In this document: in pieces, positions 1 to 6,895 of the stretch
Layout: each line of letters starts with the position of its first letter
Position numbering within the stretch: the first letter of the stretch is position 1
NCBI RefSeq assembly: GCF_006151805.1
Contig: NZ_VDDA01000030.1
Location: 1-51,953, forward strand
Reading direction: 5' to 3'
Length of the DNA stretch: 51,953 bases
From: Methylobacterium terricola
GTDB lineage: Bacteria; Pseudomonadota; Alphaproteobacteria; Rhizobiales; Beijerinckiaceae
Notes under the pieces: generated by a model
The model's database searches: none
What the model saw: the letters and a program-made list of their open reading frames with translations, nothing else
What the model was told of the DNA's origin: nothing
Translations under genes and position numbers: made by a program

Positions 1-64
1 CGACGATAGCGGACAGGCGCGTCAGGTCGGCGGCGCTGGGGATCACACAGACAGTCTGAGCCAT
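1..64 (-). CDS. Transposase, N-terminal fragment (probably IS630 family)
   Basis: The start codon lies at 64-62 and the reading frame runs off the window edge, leaving 21 codons. The peptide begins MAQTVCVIPSAADL and is identical to the fragment at 51890-51953. The sequence resembles the N-termini of IS630-family transposases, which are DDE enzymes that insert at TA. No catalytic residue lies within the visible part. The upstream 56 bp (65-120) are the element's left end and hold no obvious Shine-Dalgarno sequence. Confidence 0.6.
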   Translation of the reverse strand, partial: MAQTVCVIPSAADLTRLSAIV

Positions 65-122
65 GCCTCAGACTCGCATGCCTCATGCCCCCTGTGAATC
101 CTCTGAATGCGTCAATGCACTA
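1..122 (-). mobile_element. IS end (IS630-like), left copy, cut by window edge
   Basis: Bases 1-123 are the exact reverse complement of 51831-51953, so the same element lies at both window ends. The element proper is 1-120. It is followed by TA at 121-122, and the flank diverges from the other copy after position 123. A TA next to the element end fits the TA target duplication of the IS630/Tc1-mariner group. Only the first 120 bp are present, so the far terminal repeat cannot be seen. The family call rests on the short transposase N-terminus and the TA. Confidence 0.85.
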
Positions 123-123
123 G

Positions 124-265
124 AATGCGCCATTGGCCTCAGGGAGGGAGGCGATGGGCCTGCCGATCCAACGGCTGGCATCAGCTGGCGGATTCTGGCA
201 ACGTCCCGCTCAATCGAAGGTTCGGGTCGGTCGGAATAATCATAGGGCAATATCATTGACGTCAT
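124..265 (-). pseudogene. Small hypothetical ORF cut off by the IS
   Basis: An open frame begins at an ATG at 265 (a second ATG is at 256) and encodes MTSMILPYDYSDRPEPSIER and about 27 further residues. It runs into the IS at 122, so its last 12-13 codons come from IS sequence. The host part is moderately acidic to neutral, with no membrane segment. No family is recognised. There is no Shine-Dalgarno upstream of either ATG and the upstream DNA is AT-rich, so it may not be a real gene. If real, its C-terminus has been replaced by the insertion. Confidence 0.3.
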
Positions 266-371
266 TTATAGCAATTGACAAGCTATTCCTTGATAGTGTT
301 TTATAATAATTGATTGTTTGTCTTTTGCAATTGAGCTATGATTAAAGGAAAAGAGGGCTGAATCGAGGGGT

Positions 372-527
372 ATGCTAACAGTATCTACTGCTTACATCGT
401 AGCTTCGATGCTTATGTTCGAAGTACGAATGGCGGTTCTAATCAGTAGCATCGCGTGCCTCGAGTCAGACACGATGCTTAGTAGAATTCCGTTCGTTATG
501 GCCATAAGCCAGTTGCGGTCATTGTAA
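372..527 (+). CDS. Possible 51-residue hydrophobic protein
   Basis: An ATG at 372 follows GAGGGG with a 1-3 base gap and opens a 51-codon frame ending at TAA 525-527. The product begins MLTVSTAYIVASMLMFEV and has two short hydrophobic stretches (about residues 4-16 and 20-29). No family is recognised. It lies in the AT-rich region, so its codon use differs from the GC-rich genes further in. It could be chance; conservation in other genomes would decide. Confidence 0.15.
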   Translation: MLTVSTAYIVASMLMFEVRMAVLISSIACLESDTMLSRIPFVMAISQLRSL

Positions 528-1002
528 CCTGCATATCCATCGCAGCTTTGTCCCCTACCGATGGATCAATATCATCGGCCTCCTCGTAAGGTGTCAATCG
601 ACTTATCTCGGCGGTATATCGTCGATCGGCAATGGCCGGCGAGCGCTTAGATGATCCGAATTTGGCTCGACGATAAACAGAGCGCTCCTTTCGTTAGGGG
701 AAGACAGGTGGTTATAGATCTCATTTGCCTCTCTTTTGCTGATGCCATAATTCCTCTTAGAAAAATTCCTTACACATACTTACCGATTGCATTGATTTTG
801 TTATTAATATAAATTATCTATTACATTACAATGAATAAATATTATTTCTTTGATCTTCGGTACTCCTGAATTTCCGCTTGTCCGATATGACAGTGCAGTG
901 CATTCCTGTGTCGAACGAAATCTCAAGTCCCCTGTCGAAGACCATATTCCAATAGATAGACTTGACGGCGCCGACGGCGCATAGATCTCTAAATTCTGTC
1001 TT

Positions 1003-1120
1003 ATACCCTCGCGCCTTGGCATCGACGCGTCGATGCCAAGGCGTCCGGCGCATCAGCGCCGACGCCCGTTCAGGCTTGCCTTGCGCCGTCGAACGGATCC
1101 GTTCGAAGGCGCGGCGGTAT
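1003..1120 (+). repeat. Palindromic interspersed element, copy 1
   Basis: This copy starts ATACCCTCGCGCC and ends GGCGCGGCGGTAT, so its ends form imperfect 13-bp inverted repeats. Inside is a near-perfect palindrome (CTTGGCATCGAC / GTCGATGCCAAG) and a second stem (GGCGCATCAGCGCC). The second copy is at 50784-50868 on the other strand. The two share 85 aligned bases with four mismatches, and copy 1 carries an extra 33 bases flanked by CGTTC. This is MITE- or REP-like; no coding function is seen. Confidence 0.8.
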
Positions 1121-1599
1121 GAATGCTTTCCGCCAAGACGTCGTGCGACGTGACCGCCCATCTCAGCAACGATCCGTCCTCAACGCCATGGGTGCGTTGT
1201 AAAAAGTCAAATTCGCAATTGCCTCCTATGCTTGCAATTTTATATAATACTTTTTGGCATTCGGCAATGCATTTTATCTCTTATTGCAGTGTCTGAATCT
1301 TTCAATGAATGAATGTACCATGTAAAAGCTAACTATGAAAATCACCCAATGTATTAATTTTGGTCTACATACATGAGAGAAGGCATATATTTCGATTGGC
1401 GAAAAGCTGCCATGCCGCCGGCGAGGCCCATATCCGAGGACGCTCAGTTCGGTAAGTCGGTATTCCTCCAGTCTGAGACGGCTGGCACGGGCACGGTCCC
1501 GTCCTTGAGGCGCCTGGCCCGAAGGGGGAAGCGTCCCGGCGGCGCGAGCAGCAGTTCCGCGATCCCGCGAGGATGACACCGATACCGGGCAATCCGTAA

Positions 1600-2535
1600 T
1601 CACGCTAGAGCCGTGACCCGCCCCGACTCCGGATGTGGATCGGACGTCTCGATCTCACTACGCGACTCCGTCGCACCGGCCGATCCGGCTGGAACCGCCA
1701 GCAGATCCCGATGCCCGATCACCGCCGCCGTCCCTGGCGCTTGCCGGCACGCCCCCCAGGCCGCGGCCTCCGCTTTGGAGACCGGCCCGGTCTCCGCCGC
1801 CGCCCGCGCCGTCCCCTCGGCGAGTTCGTGCACGAGCGCGGCCTCGTCCGGCCCGAGGCGCCAGGGACTGGCGGCGGTCTCGACCGTGTAGCCGTGGCGG
1901 CGGAAGGCCGCGTCCAGGACCGCCGTCGCGCCCGGGCCGGCGGCGGGGCCGAAGCCCTTGTCGCCGGCCTGATGGTGCAAGAAGGCGGCGTGGATCGCGC
2001 CATCGTCGGGGTCGGGCGGGTGCCAGCTCTCCTGCCCGTCATAGGTGAGGGCAGTGTAGAACGCGGCGCCGCGGCCCGCGACCGCCTCCGCGACGACGGT
2101 GATCCACTCCTCCGAGACGAGGTCGAACAGGGCGGCGGCGGTGACGAGGTCGGGCCGCTCGCCGAGCGCCGCCGCTGGATCGGCCGCAAGGTCGAGGGCC
2201 CGGAGCCGCACCGCGATCCGGACGCCGCCATGCTGCAGGACCAGGGCGTCACCGTCCTCCCGCGCGCCCTCCGCCCAGGCTGCGAGGCGTTCGCGGGCGG
2301 CGGCGAGCAGGGCGGGGTCGTGGTCGACGAGCGTCCAGTCCTGCGCCGGCCCGAGATGCGGCGCCAGGGCGCGCAGGTTCGAGCCGGTGCCGCAGCCGAG
2401 GTCGACCACCCGCACCGGCACGTCCGCAATCCTGCTCCCCAGCACCCGCGCGAGGGTGGCGACGAGGCCGGGGTCGCGCGCGGCGTGGTCGGCGGGCTCG
2501 CGCAGGGCGAGCCAGTCGGGGCTGAAACCGGTCAT
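1600..2535 (-). CDS. Class I SAM-dependent methyltransferase
   Basis: The 311-residue product has the Rossmann methyltransferase motif I VVDLGCGTGSN at residues 43-53 and an acidic motif II (LVDHD, 69-73), both of which bind S-adenosylmethionine. The acceptor substrate cannot be told from sequence. It is the last gene of a minus-strand operon: its ATG (2535-2533) overlaps the TGA of the glycosyltransferase by four bases (ATGA), indicating translational coupling. The C-terminal 40 residues are low-complexity and rich in Ser/Glu. Given its neighbours it may methylate a glycosylated pterin-like or other small product, which is inference. Confidence 0.85.
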   Translation of the reverse strand: MTGFSPDWLALREPADHAARDPGLVATLARVLGSRIADVPVRVVDLGCGTGSNLRALAPHLGPAQDWTLVDHDPALLAAARERLAAWAEGAREDGDALVLQHGGVRIAVRLRALDLAADPAAALGERPDLVTAAALFDLVSEEWITVVAEAVAGRGAAFYTALTYDGQESWHPPDPDDGAIHAAFLHHQAGDKGFGPAAGPGATAVLDAAFRRHGYTVETAASPWRLGPDEAALVHELAEGTARAAAETGPVSKAEAAAWGACRQAPGTAAVIGHRDLLAVPAGSAGATESRSEIETSDPHPESGRVTALA

Positions 2536-3572
2536 GGTGTCCTCAGGGCGGCGGCGACGGCGGCCGCGGTGTCGGGCCAGTCCGGCAGGTGCTGCCCGGC
2601 CGCCCAGGACGCGGCGGCGGCGGCGGCGCGGAGGGTGGGATCACTGATCAGGGTGCGCAGGGCGGCGGCGAGGGCCGGCGCGTCGCCCGGGGGCACCGCG
2701 AGCCCGGCGCCCGCCGGCACCGTCTCGGCGGCGGCGCCCCCCGTGGTGGCGACGAGCGGCAGGCCCCGCGCCAGGGCCTCCGCCAGCGCCATGCCGTAGC
2801 CCTCGAACAGCGAGGCCGAGACCGCGAGGTCGGCCGCGGCATAGAGGCGGTCCAGGGTCTCCGGCGTGACCGCGCCGGCGAGCGTGATCCGGTCCGTGAG
2901 GCTCTGGGCGGCGAGCCCGGCGCGCAGGGCAGCGGAGCAGTCCGGCGCCCGGTCGAGGCTGCCGGCGACCGTGAGCGACCAGTCGAGATCGGTCAGCTCC
3001 GCCAGCGCCCGCACCAAGATGTCGGTGCCCTTGCGCGGCGTCACGGCGCCGACCGTGAGGAGCCGGACAGGCGGGCCCGGCCGCGGCATCACCCGGGCGG
3101 CGGGGGCCGTGCCGGGCTCGGCGACCGCGATGCGCTCCGGTGCCACCCCGAACTCGGCGCCGAGCAGGCGCGCGGTGTAGCGGCTCGTCGCGACGATCCG
3201 GTCGGCCAGCGCCAGGGCGGCGCGCTCGCCCACGACCAAGGCCTCCGCCCGCTCCGGCGCCAGCCCGGTCTCGTAGCCGAGGGGGTGGTGCACGAGCGCC
3301 GAGACCGGCCGCCCGGCGGCGCGGATCACCTCCGGCGGCAGCGCCCCGTAGGCGAGGCCGTCGATGAGGAGGGCGCTGTCCCGGGGCACGTCCGCGAGGA
3401 GCGCCGCGGTGCGGGCGAGGTCGTCAGGGCTCGGGTCTGGGAACCCGCCCGGCAGGGCGAGATGCGTGGCCGCGACCCCTTGCGCCGGCAGGTGCGCCAG
3501 GAGCTCGCGGGCATAGGCGTAGCCCCCGGTCGGCGCCGACAGGTCGCCCGGGACGGCGAGGACGAGGCGCAT
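2532..3572 (-). CDS. Glycosyltransferase family 4
   Basis: The 346-residue product is a GT-B fold retaining glycosyltransferase. Visible marks are an N-terminal GGY loop (16-18), HHPLGYE at 95-101, the nucleotide-sugar-binding segment GAVTPRKG at 175-182, and the E-x7-E motif (E257 and E265 in FEGYGMALAEA). There is no membrane segment. The ATG at 3572-3570 overlaps the TGA of the pterin-synthase-like gene (TGATG), and its own TGA overlaps the methyltransferase ATG, so the three genes are probably co-translated. A longer open frame exists upstream, but this start gives the normal N-terminal beta strand. The donor sugar and acceptor are unknown. Confidence 0.9.
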   Translation of the reverse strand: MRLVLAVPGDLSAPTGGYAYARELLAHLPAQGVAATHLALPGGFPDPSPDDLARTAALLADVPRDSALLIDGLAYGALPPEVIRAAGRPVSALVHHPLGYETGLAPERAEALVVGERAALALADRIVATSRYTARLLGAEFGVAPERIAVAEPGTAPAARVMPRPGPPVRLLTVGAVTPRKGTDILVRALAELTDLDWSLTVAGSLDRAPDCSAALRAGLAAQSLTDRITLAGAVTPETLDRLYAAADLAVSASLFEGYGMALAEALARGLPLVATTGGAAAETVPAGAGLAVPPGDAPALAAALRTLISDPTLRAAAAAASWAAGQHLPDWPDTAAAVAAALRTP

Positions 3573-3973
3573 CAGCCGAGCGGCGCCTCGAACCAGGCCC
3601 GGGCCAGGTGGGACTCGTGCAGGGTGACGCGGATCCGGCTCACGCCCTCGCCGCCGGGGCCGAGATCGCCGGCCTTCGTCGCCGCGGCCATCGCGGCGTG
3701 GATGTGCCCGCACAGGAACTCGGTGGTGGTGTTCTGGCCCACGAACTCCGGCAGGTCGTCGAGGTTGCGATAGTTGAGCGGCGCCAGCACGCCTTTCAGC
3801 GCCTCGCCCGCCCGGCCGATATCGACCACCACCCCGTCCGCGGTCAGGGCCTCGCGGAAGAACGCCACGTCGACCACGAAGGTCGCCCCGTGCAGGGCCT
3901 GCGCCGGCCCGAACAGCTCGCCCCGGAAGCTGTGGGCGATCATCACGTGGTCGCGGACCTCGACGGCGTACAT
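3572..3973 (-). CDS. Divergent 6-pyruvoyltetrahydropterin synthase/QueD homologue
   Basis: The 133-residue product has the PTPS/QueD T-fold length and order: AHSF (H14), LHGATFVVDV (H28), VVDIGRAGEALKG, NTTTEFL and a C-terminal TLHESHLAR. Compared with QueD, the HGH zinc motif has become HGA (A30), the position of the catalytic Cys four residues before H28 is Ala, and the paired His of the LDHHYL region is missing. It therefore probably does not catalyse the canonical reaction. An upstream in-frame ATG (3988) exists, but AGGAG seven bases before 3973 favours this start. It sits between dehydrogenase and glycosyltransferase genes. Confidence 0.8.
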   Translation of the reverse strand: MYAVEVRDHVMIAHSFRGELFGPAQALHGATFVVDVAFFREALTADGVVVDIGRAGEALKGVLAPLNYRNLDDLPEFVGQNTTTEFLCGHIHAAMAAATKAGDLGPGGEGVSRIRVTLHESHLARAWFEAPLG

Positions 3974-3990
3974 GAGGGCTCCTGTCATAC

Positions 3991-4024
3991 GAAATCCGAT
4001 CGATGGCGTCGCAAGGCGGATTTC
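3991..4024. repeat. Hairpin upstream of the PTPS-like gene
   Basis: GAAATCCG at 3991-3998 pairs with CGGATTTC at 4017-4024 around an 18-base loop. It lies in the 114-base spacer between the dehydrogenase and PTPS-like genes, just upstream of the PTPS Shine-Dalgarno. On the transcript it could protect mRNA or affect expression of the downstream genes. No U-tract follows, so it is not a typical intrinsic terminator. Confidence 0.5.
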
Positions 4025-4051
4025 AGCTTCGCTCGATCGCCGCGGGCTACC

Positions 4052-4089
4052 GATACGGGTTCAGGGAGGAATCTCCCGGAACCCGTATC
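4052..4089. repeat. Perfect two-tier hairpin overlapping a stop codon
   Basis: GATACGGGTTC (4052-4062) pairs perfectly with GAACCCGTATC (4079-4089), and inside it GGGAG (4064-4068) pairs with CTCCC (4073-4077) around GAAT. The TGA of the dehydrogenase gene (4090-4088) overlaps the stem. There is no following T-run on the minus strand, so it is more like an intercistronic stability or attenuation element, or a REP-type repeat, than a Rho-independent terminator. Confidence 0.7.
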
Positions 4090-5029
4090 AGTAGCGGATG
4101 AGGGTGCACAGGCCCGGCGCGCCGGGTGCGAGCAGCCGCGGCAGGGCGCCGGGCAGGTCGGCGAGGGAGACCTCCTCGGTGAGGAGGGCGTCGAGGCGGG
4201 GATCGCGCAGCAGCGCCAGGGCCTTGAGCAGGCGCCGCCGGTGGCTCCAGCGCGGGCGGCGCGAGGCCGCCACCGCCCCGACCTGGCTCGCGACGAGGCG
4301 CAGGCGCTTGGCGTGGAAGGCGAGGCCGAGCGGCGCGGCGACCGGCGCGTCGCCGTACCAGCTCAATTCGACGATCTGCCCCTCCTCGCCGGCGAGCGAC
4401 AGGGCGAGCGCCAACCCGGCCTCGCTGGCGCTGGCGTGGAAGACGATGTCGGCGTCCGGCGCCGCCGCCTCCGGCGGTGCGAAGGGGATGTCGAGGGCCC
4501 GCGCGGTGTCCGCCCGGGCCGGGTCGCGGTCGATCAGACACACCTCCGCCCCCGGCAGGCCGGCGCAGAGATGGGCGACGAGGAGCCCGACCACCCCGCC
4601 GCCGACCACCGCGATCCGGTCCCCGGGCCCGGCGCCGGACTCCCACACGGCGTTGAGCGCCGTCTCCATGTTGGCGGCGAGCACGCCGCGACGCGGCGGC
4701 AGCCCCGGGGGCAGCGGGCACAGCGCCGCTTCGGGCGCGTTGAAGGCCTCCTGGTGCGGCTGGAGCGCGAAGACCGGCGTGCCCCCCTCGGTCTCGCCGA
4801 CGGCGCAGTAGCCGTACTTGACGGGAAAGGAGAATTCGCCGGCTTGCGCCGGCGCCCGCATCCGCTCAGCCACCACCTCGGGGACGCGGCCCTCGAAGAC
4901 CAGCCGTTCGGTGCCGCGGCTCAAGGCCGTCCACAGGGTCCGCACCCGGACCTCGCCGGGACCGGGCGGGGGCAGGCATTCTTGCCGCAGCTCCGCTCGG
5001 CCCGCCGCGCTATACCAGAGCGCCCGCAC
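4088..5029 (-). CDS. Zinc-less MDR-type alcohol dehydrogenase homologue
   Basis: The 313-residue product belongs to the medium-chain dehydrogenase/reductase superfamily. An N-terminal GroES-like part (SRGTERLVFEGRVP at about 37-50) precedes a Rossmann NAD(P) site VVGGGVVGLL at 141-150. The Cys/His ligands of structural and catalytic zinc are not apparent. I chose a GTG start at 5029 because the protein then begins with the usual first beta strand; the open frame extends to 5140 but would overlap the divergent OpgH-like gene. Spacing to an upstream GGGAG is long, so the start is uncertain. It is the first gene of the pterin-synthase-like/glycosyltransferase operon, and the substrate is unknown. 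Confidence 0.75.
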   Translation of the reverse strand: MRALWYSAAGRAELRQECLPPPGPGEVRVRTLWTALSRGTERLVFEGRVPEVVAERMRAPAQAGEFSFPVKYGYCAVGETEGGTPVFALQPHQEAFNAPEAALCPLPPGLPPRRGVLAANMETALNAVWESGAGPGDRIAVVGGGVVGLLVAHLCAGLPGAEVCLIDRDPARADTARALDIPFAPPEAAAPDADIVFHASASEAGLALALSLAGEEGQIVELSWYGDAPVAAPLGLAFHAKRLRLVASQVGAVAASRRPRWSHRRRLLKALALLRDPRLDALLTEEVSLADLPGALPRLLAPGAPGLCTLIRY

Positions 5030-5056
5030 CTGCGCCGTGCCGCTCCCGGAAGCCTG

Positions 5057-6856
5057 ATGATGCCGCACACCGACTCCTCGGTCGTCACCCTCGCGGAGGG
5101 GCCCGCCCGCGCTCCTCTCACGACGCCGACGGGCCTGCAAGCCTGCGTCACCTTGCGTCGCCGCCGCCTCCTCGTGCTCGGTCTCAACCTCGCGACCATC
5201 TCAGGCTTCGCGACCGCCCTGTGGGCCGTGCTGGCGCAGGACGGGGTCGACGGAATCGACCTCGCGCTCCTCGCCTGCGGCCTCGCCACCCTGCCCTGGA
5301 CGGTGCTGGGGTTCTGGAACGCCGCGATCGGCGTCGCATTGCTGCGGGCCGGCCGCACCGGCGTGAGGGCGGCGGCACCCCACGCGGCGGCGGGGGAGGA
5401 GGACACGCCGCTCCACCTCGCCACCGCCGTGGTGATGACCCTGCGCAACGAGGACCCGGCCCGGGCCCTTGCCCGCCTTGCCCTGGTGCGCGAGAGCCTG
5501 GAGCGGACCGGGCGGGGCGCCGCCTTCCGCTACCACGTGCTGAGCGACAGCGACGATCCCGCGGCGATCCGGGCCGAGGAGGCGGGCGTCGCGGCCTGGC
5601 GCGCCGGGCTGCCGGAACGGGAGGCAGCCCGGATCCACTACCGGCGCCGGCCCGACAATACCGGCTACAAGGCCGGCAACCTGCAGGAGTTCTGCGCCGG
5701 CAGCGACGCCGACCTGATGCTGCCCCTCGACGCCGACAGCCTGATGACGGGACCGGCGATCCTGCGCCTCGTGCGGATCATGCAGGCGCATCCGCGCCTC
5801 GGCATCCTGCAGAGCCTGGCGGTGGGCGCGCCGGCCGACAGCGCCTTTTCCCGGCTGTTCCAGTTCGGCATGCGCCACGGCATGCTGCCCTATACGCTCG
5901 GCGCCGCCTGGTGGGGGGCGGATTGCGGCCCGTTCTGGGGCCACAACGCGGTTGTGCGCATCGCGCCGTTCGCGGCGCATTGCCGGCTGCCGCCCCTGCG
6001 CGGCGGCGGAGCCGTGCTCTCGCACGATCAGGTCGAGGCGGTGCTGATGCGCCGGGCCGGCTACGAGGTGCGGGTGCTGCCGATCGAGGAGGGCAGCTTC
6101 GAGGACAACCCGCCGACGCTCCTCGACCACCTCACCCGCGACGCCCGCTGGTGCCGGGGCAACATGCAGTATCTTCGCCTGCCGGCGATGCCCGGGCTCC
6201 TGCCGATGAGCCGGTTCCAGCTCGCCTGGGCGGTGCTGATGTTCCTCAACCCGCCGGCCCTGACCCTCGCCCTCCTGCTGCTGCCCTGGCGGGCCGCGAC
6301 GCAAGCCGGTCCGGCGGCGGGGGCCGGCGCGCTCTTCCTTCTCTGGCTGCTGCTGTCGCTGGCGCCGAAGCTCGCCGGCTACGCCACGGTGCTGGCGGAC
6401 CGCGAGGCGCGGGCGGCGCATGGCGGGGCCTCGCGCTTCGTCGCCGGGATGCTGGCCGAGATCGTGGCCTCGTTCCTGCTGCTCGGCGCGTCGTCGGTGC
6501 GGCTCACCGCGGTGCTGGTCGCGATGCTCGCCGGCCGCGCCGGCCGGTGGACCGCGCAGGGCCGCGACCCGCGGGGCCTGCGCTGGGGCGAGGCCGCCAG
6601 GGCCCTCTCCGGCGTCACGCTGTTCGGGCTCGTCGTCTGCGGGGCGCTCGCGGCGATCGCGCCGGCGCTGCTGGTCTGGAGCCTGCCGCTCACCCTCGGC
6701 AGCCTGCTCGCCGTTCCCTTCGCGGTCCTCACCGCGGCGCCTGGCCCCGGCCGGGCCATGGTGCGGTCCGGCCTCTGCGCGACGCGGGAGGAGATCGCGC
6801 CGCCCTGGGAGATCGCGCGGCTGCGCGCCGGCTCGGCCGAACGCGCGGTGCCTTGA
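5057..6856 (+). CDS. opgH: OpgH/MdoH-like glucan biosynthesis glucosyltransferase
   Basis: The 599-residue inner-membrane GT2 enzyme has two N-terminal membrane segments (about 38-60 and 75-95), a cytosolic GT-A domain and several C-terminal membrane segments from about 385 onward. Catalytic marks are LDADSLMTG (D225, D227), WGHNAVVR (295-297), LSHDQVEA (D324) and the RWCRGNMQY box near 365. OpgH polymerises the beta-glucan backbone of osmoregulated periplasmic glucans from UDP-glucose. No opgG partner is next to it. GGAAG precedes the paired ATG codons at 5057 and 5060. It is divergent from the dehydrogenase gene with only 27 bp between starts. Confidence 0.85.
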   Translation: MMPHTDSSVVTLAEGPARAPLTTPTGLQACVTLRRRRLLVLGLNLATISGFATALWAVLAQDGVDGIDLALLACGLATLPWTVLGFWNAAIGVALLRAGRTGVRAAAPHAAAGEEDTPLHLATAVVMTLRNEDPARALARLALVRESLERTGRGAAFRYHVLSDSDDPAAIRAEEAGVAAWRAGLPEREAARIHYRRRPDNTGYKAGNLQEFCAGSDADLMLPLDADSLMTGPAILRLVRIMQAHPRLGILQSLAVGAPADSAFSRLFQFGMRHGMLPYTLGAAWWGADCGPFWGHNAVVRIAPFAAHCRLPPLRGGGAVLSHDQVEAVLMRRAGYEVRVLPIEEGSFEDNPPTLLDHLTRDARWCRGNMQYLRLPAMPGLLPMSRFQLAWAVLMFLNPPALTLALLLLPWRAATQAGPAAGAGALFLLWLLLSLAPKLAGYATVLADREARAAHGGASRFVAGMLAEIVASFLLLGASSVRLTAVLVAMLAGRAGRWTAQGRDPRGLRWGEAARALSGVTLFGLVVCGALAAIAPALLVWSLPLTLGSLLAVPFAVLTAAPGPGRAMVRSGLCATREEIAPPWEIARLRAGSAERAVP

Positions 6857-6895
6857 GGCGGTCGGGCCGCGCGGCCCGGCCCGACCGGTATGGTT

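Larger units (their letters stand above)
266..1599. other. AT-rich, almost gene-free region
   Basis: This 1.3-kb stretch is visibly poorer in G+C than the rest of the window, with long A/T runs at about 270-345, 770-850 and 1200-1370. It holds one palindromic repeat element (1003-1120) and one weak small ORF (372-527). The remaining open frames are short, lack Shine-Dalgarno sequences and match no family I know. I see no supported protein gene. The composition and the neighbouring IS suggest decayed or acquired DNA, which is an inference. Confidence 0.6.

Noticed and set aside
826..1161. 111-codon minus-strand ORF in the AT-rich region
   Set aside because: Half of it is the palindromic element read as protein; no start signal or homology features.
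3608..5056. Plus-strand frame continuous with the OpgH gene giving a 1082-residue protein
   Set aside because: The first about 480 codons are antisense to the pterin operon and resemble no protein; a Shine-Dalgarno and the usual OpgH N-terminus are at 5057.
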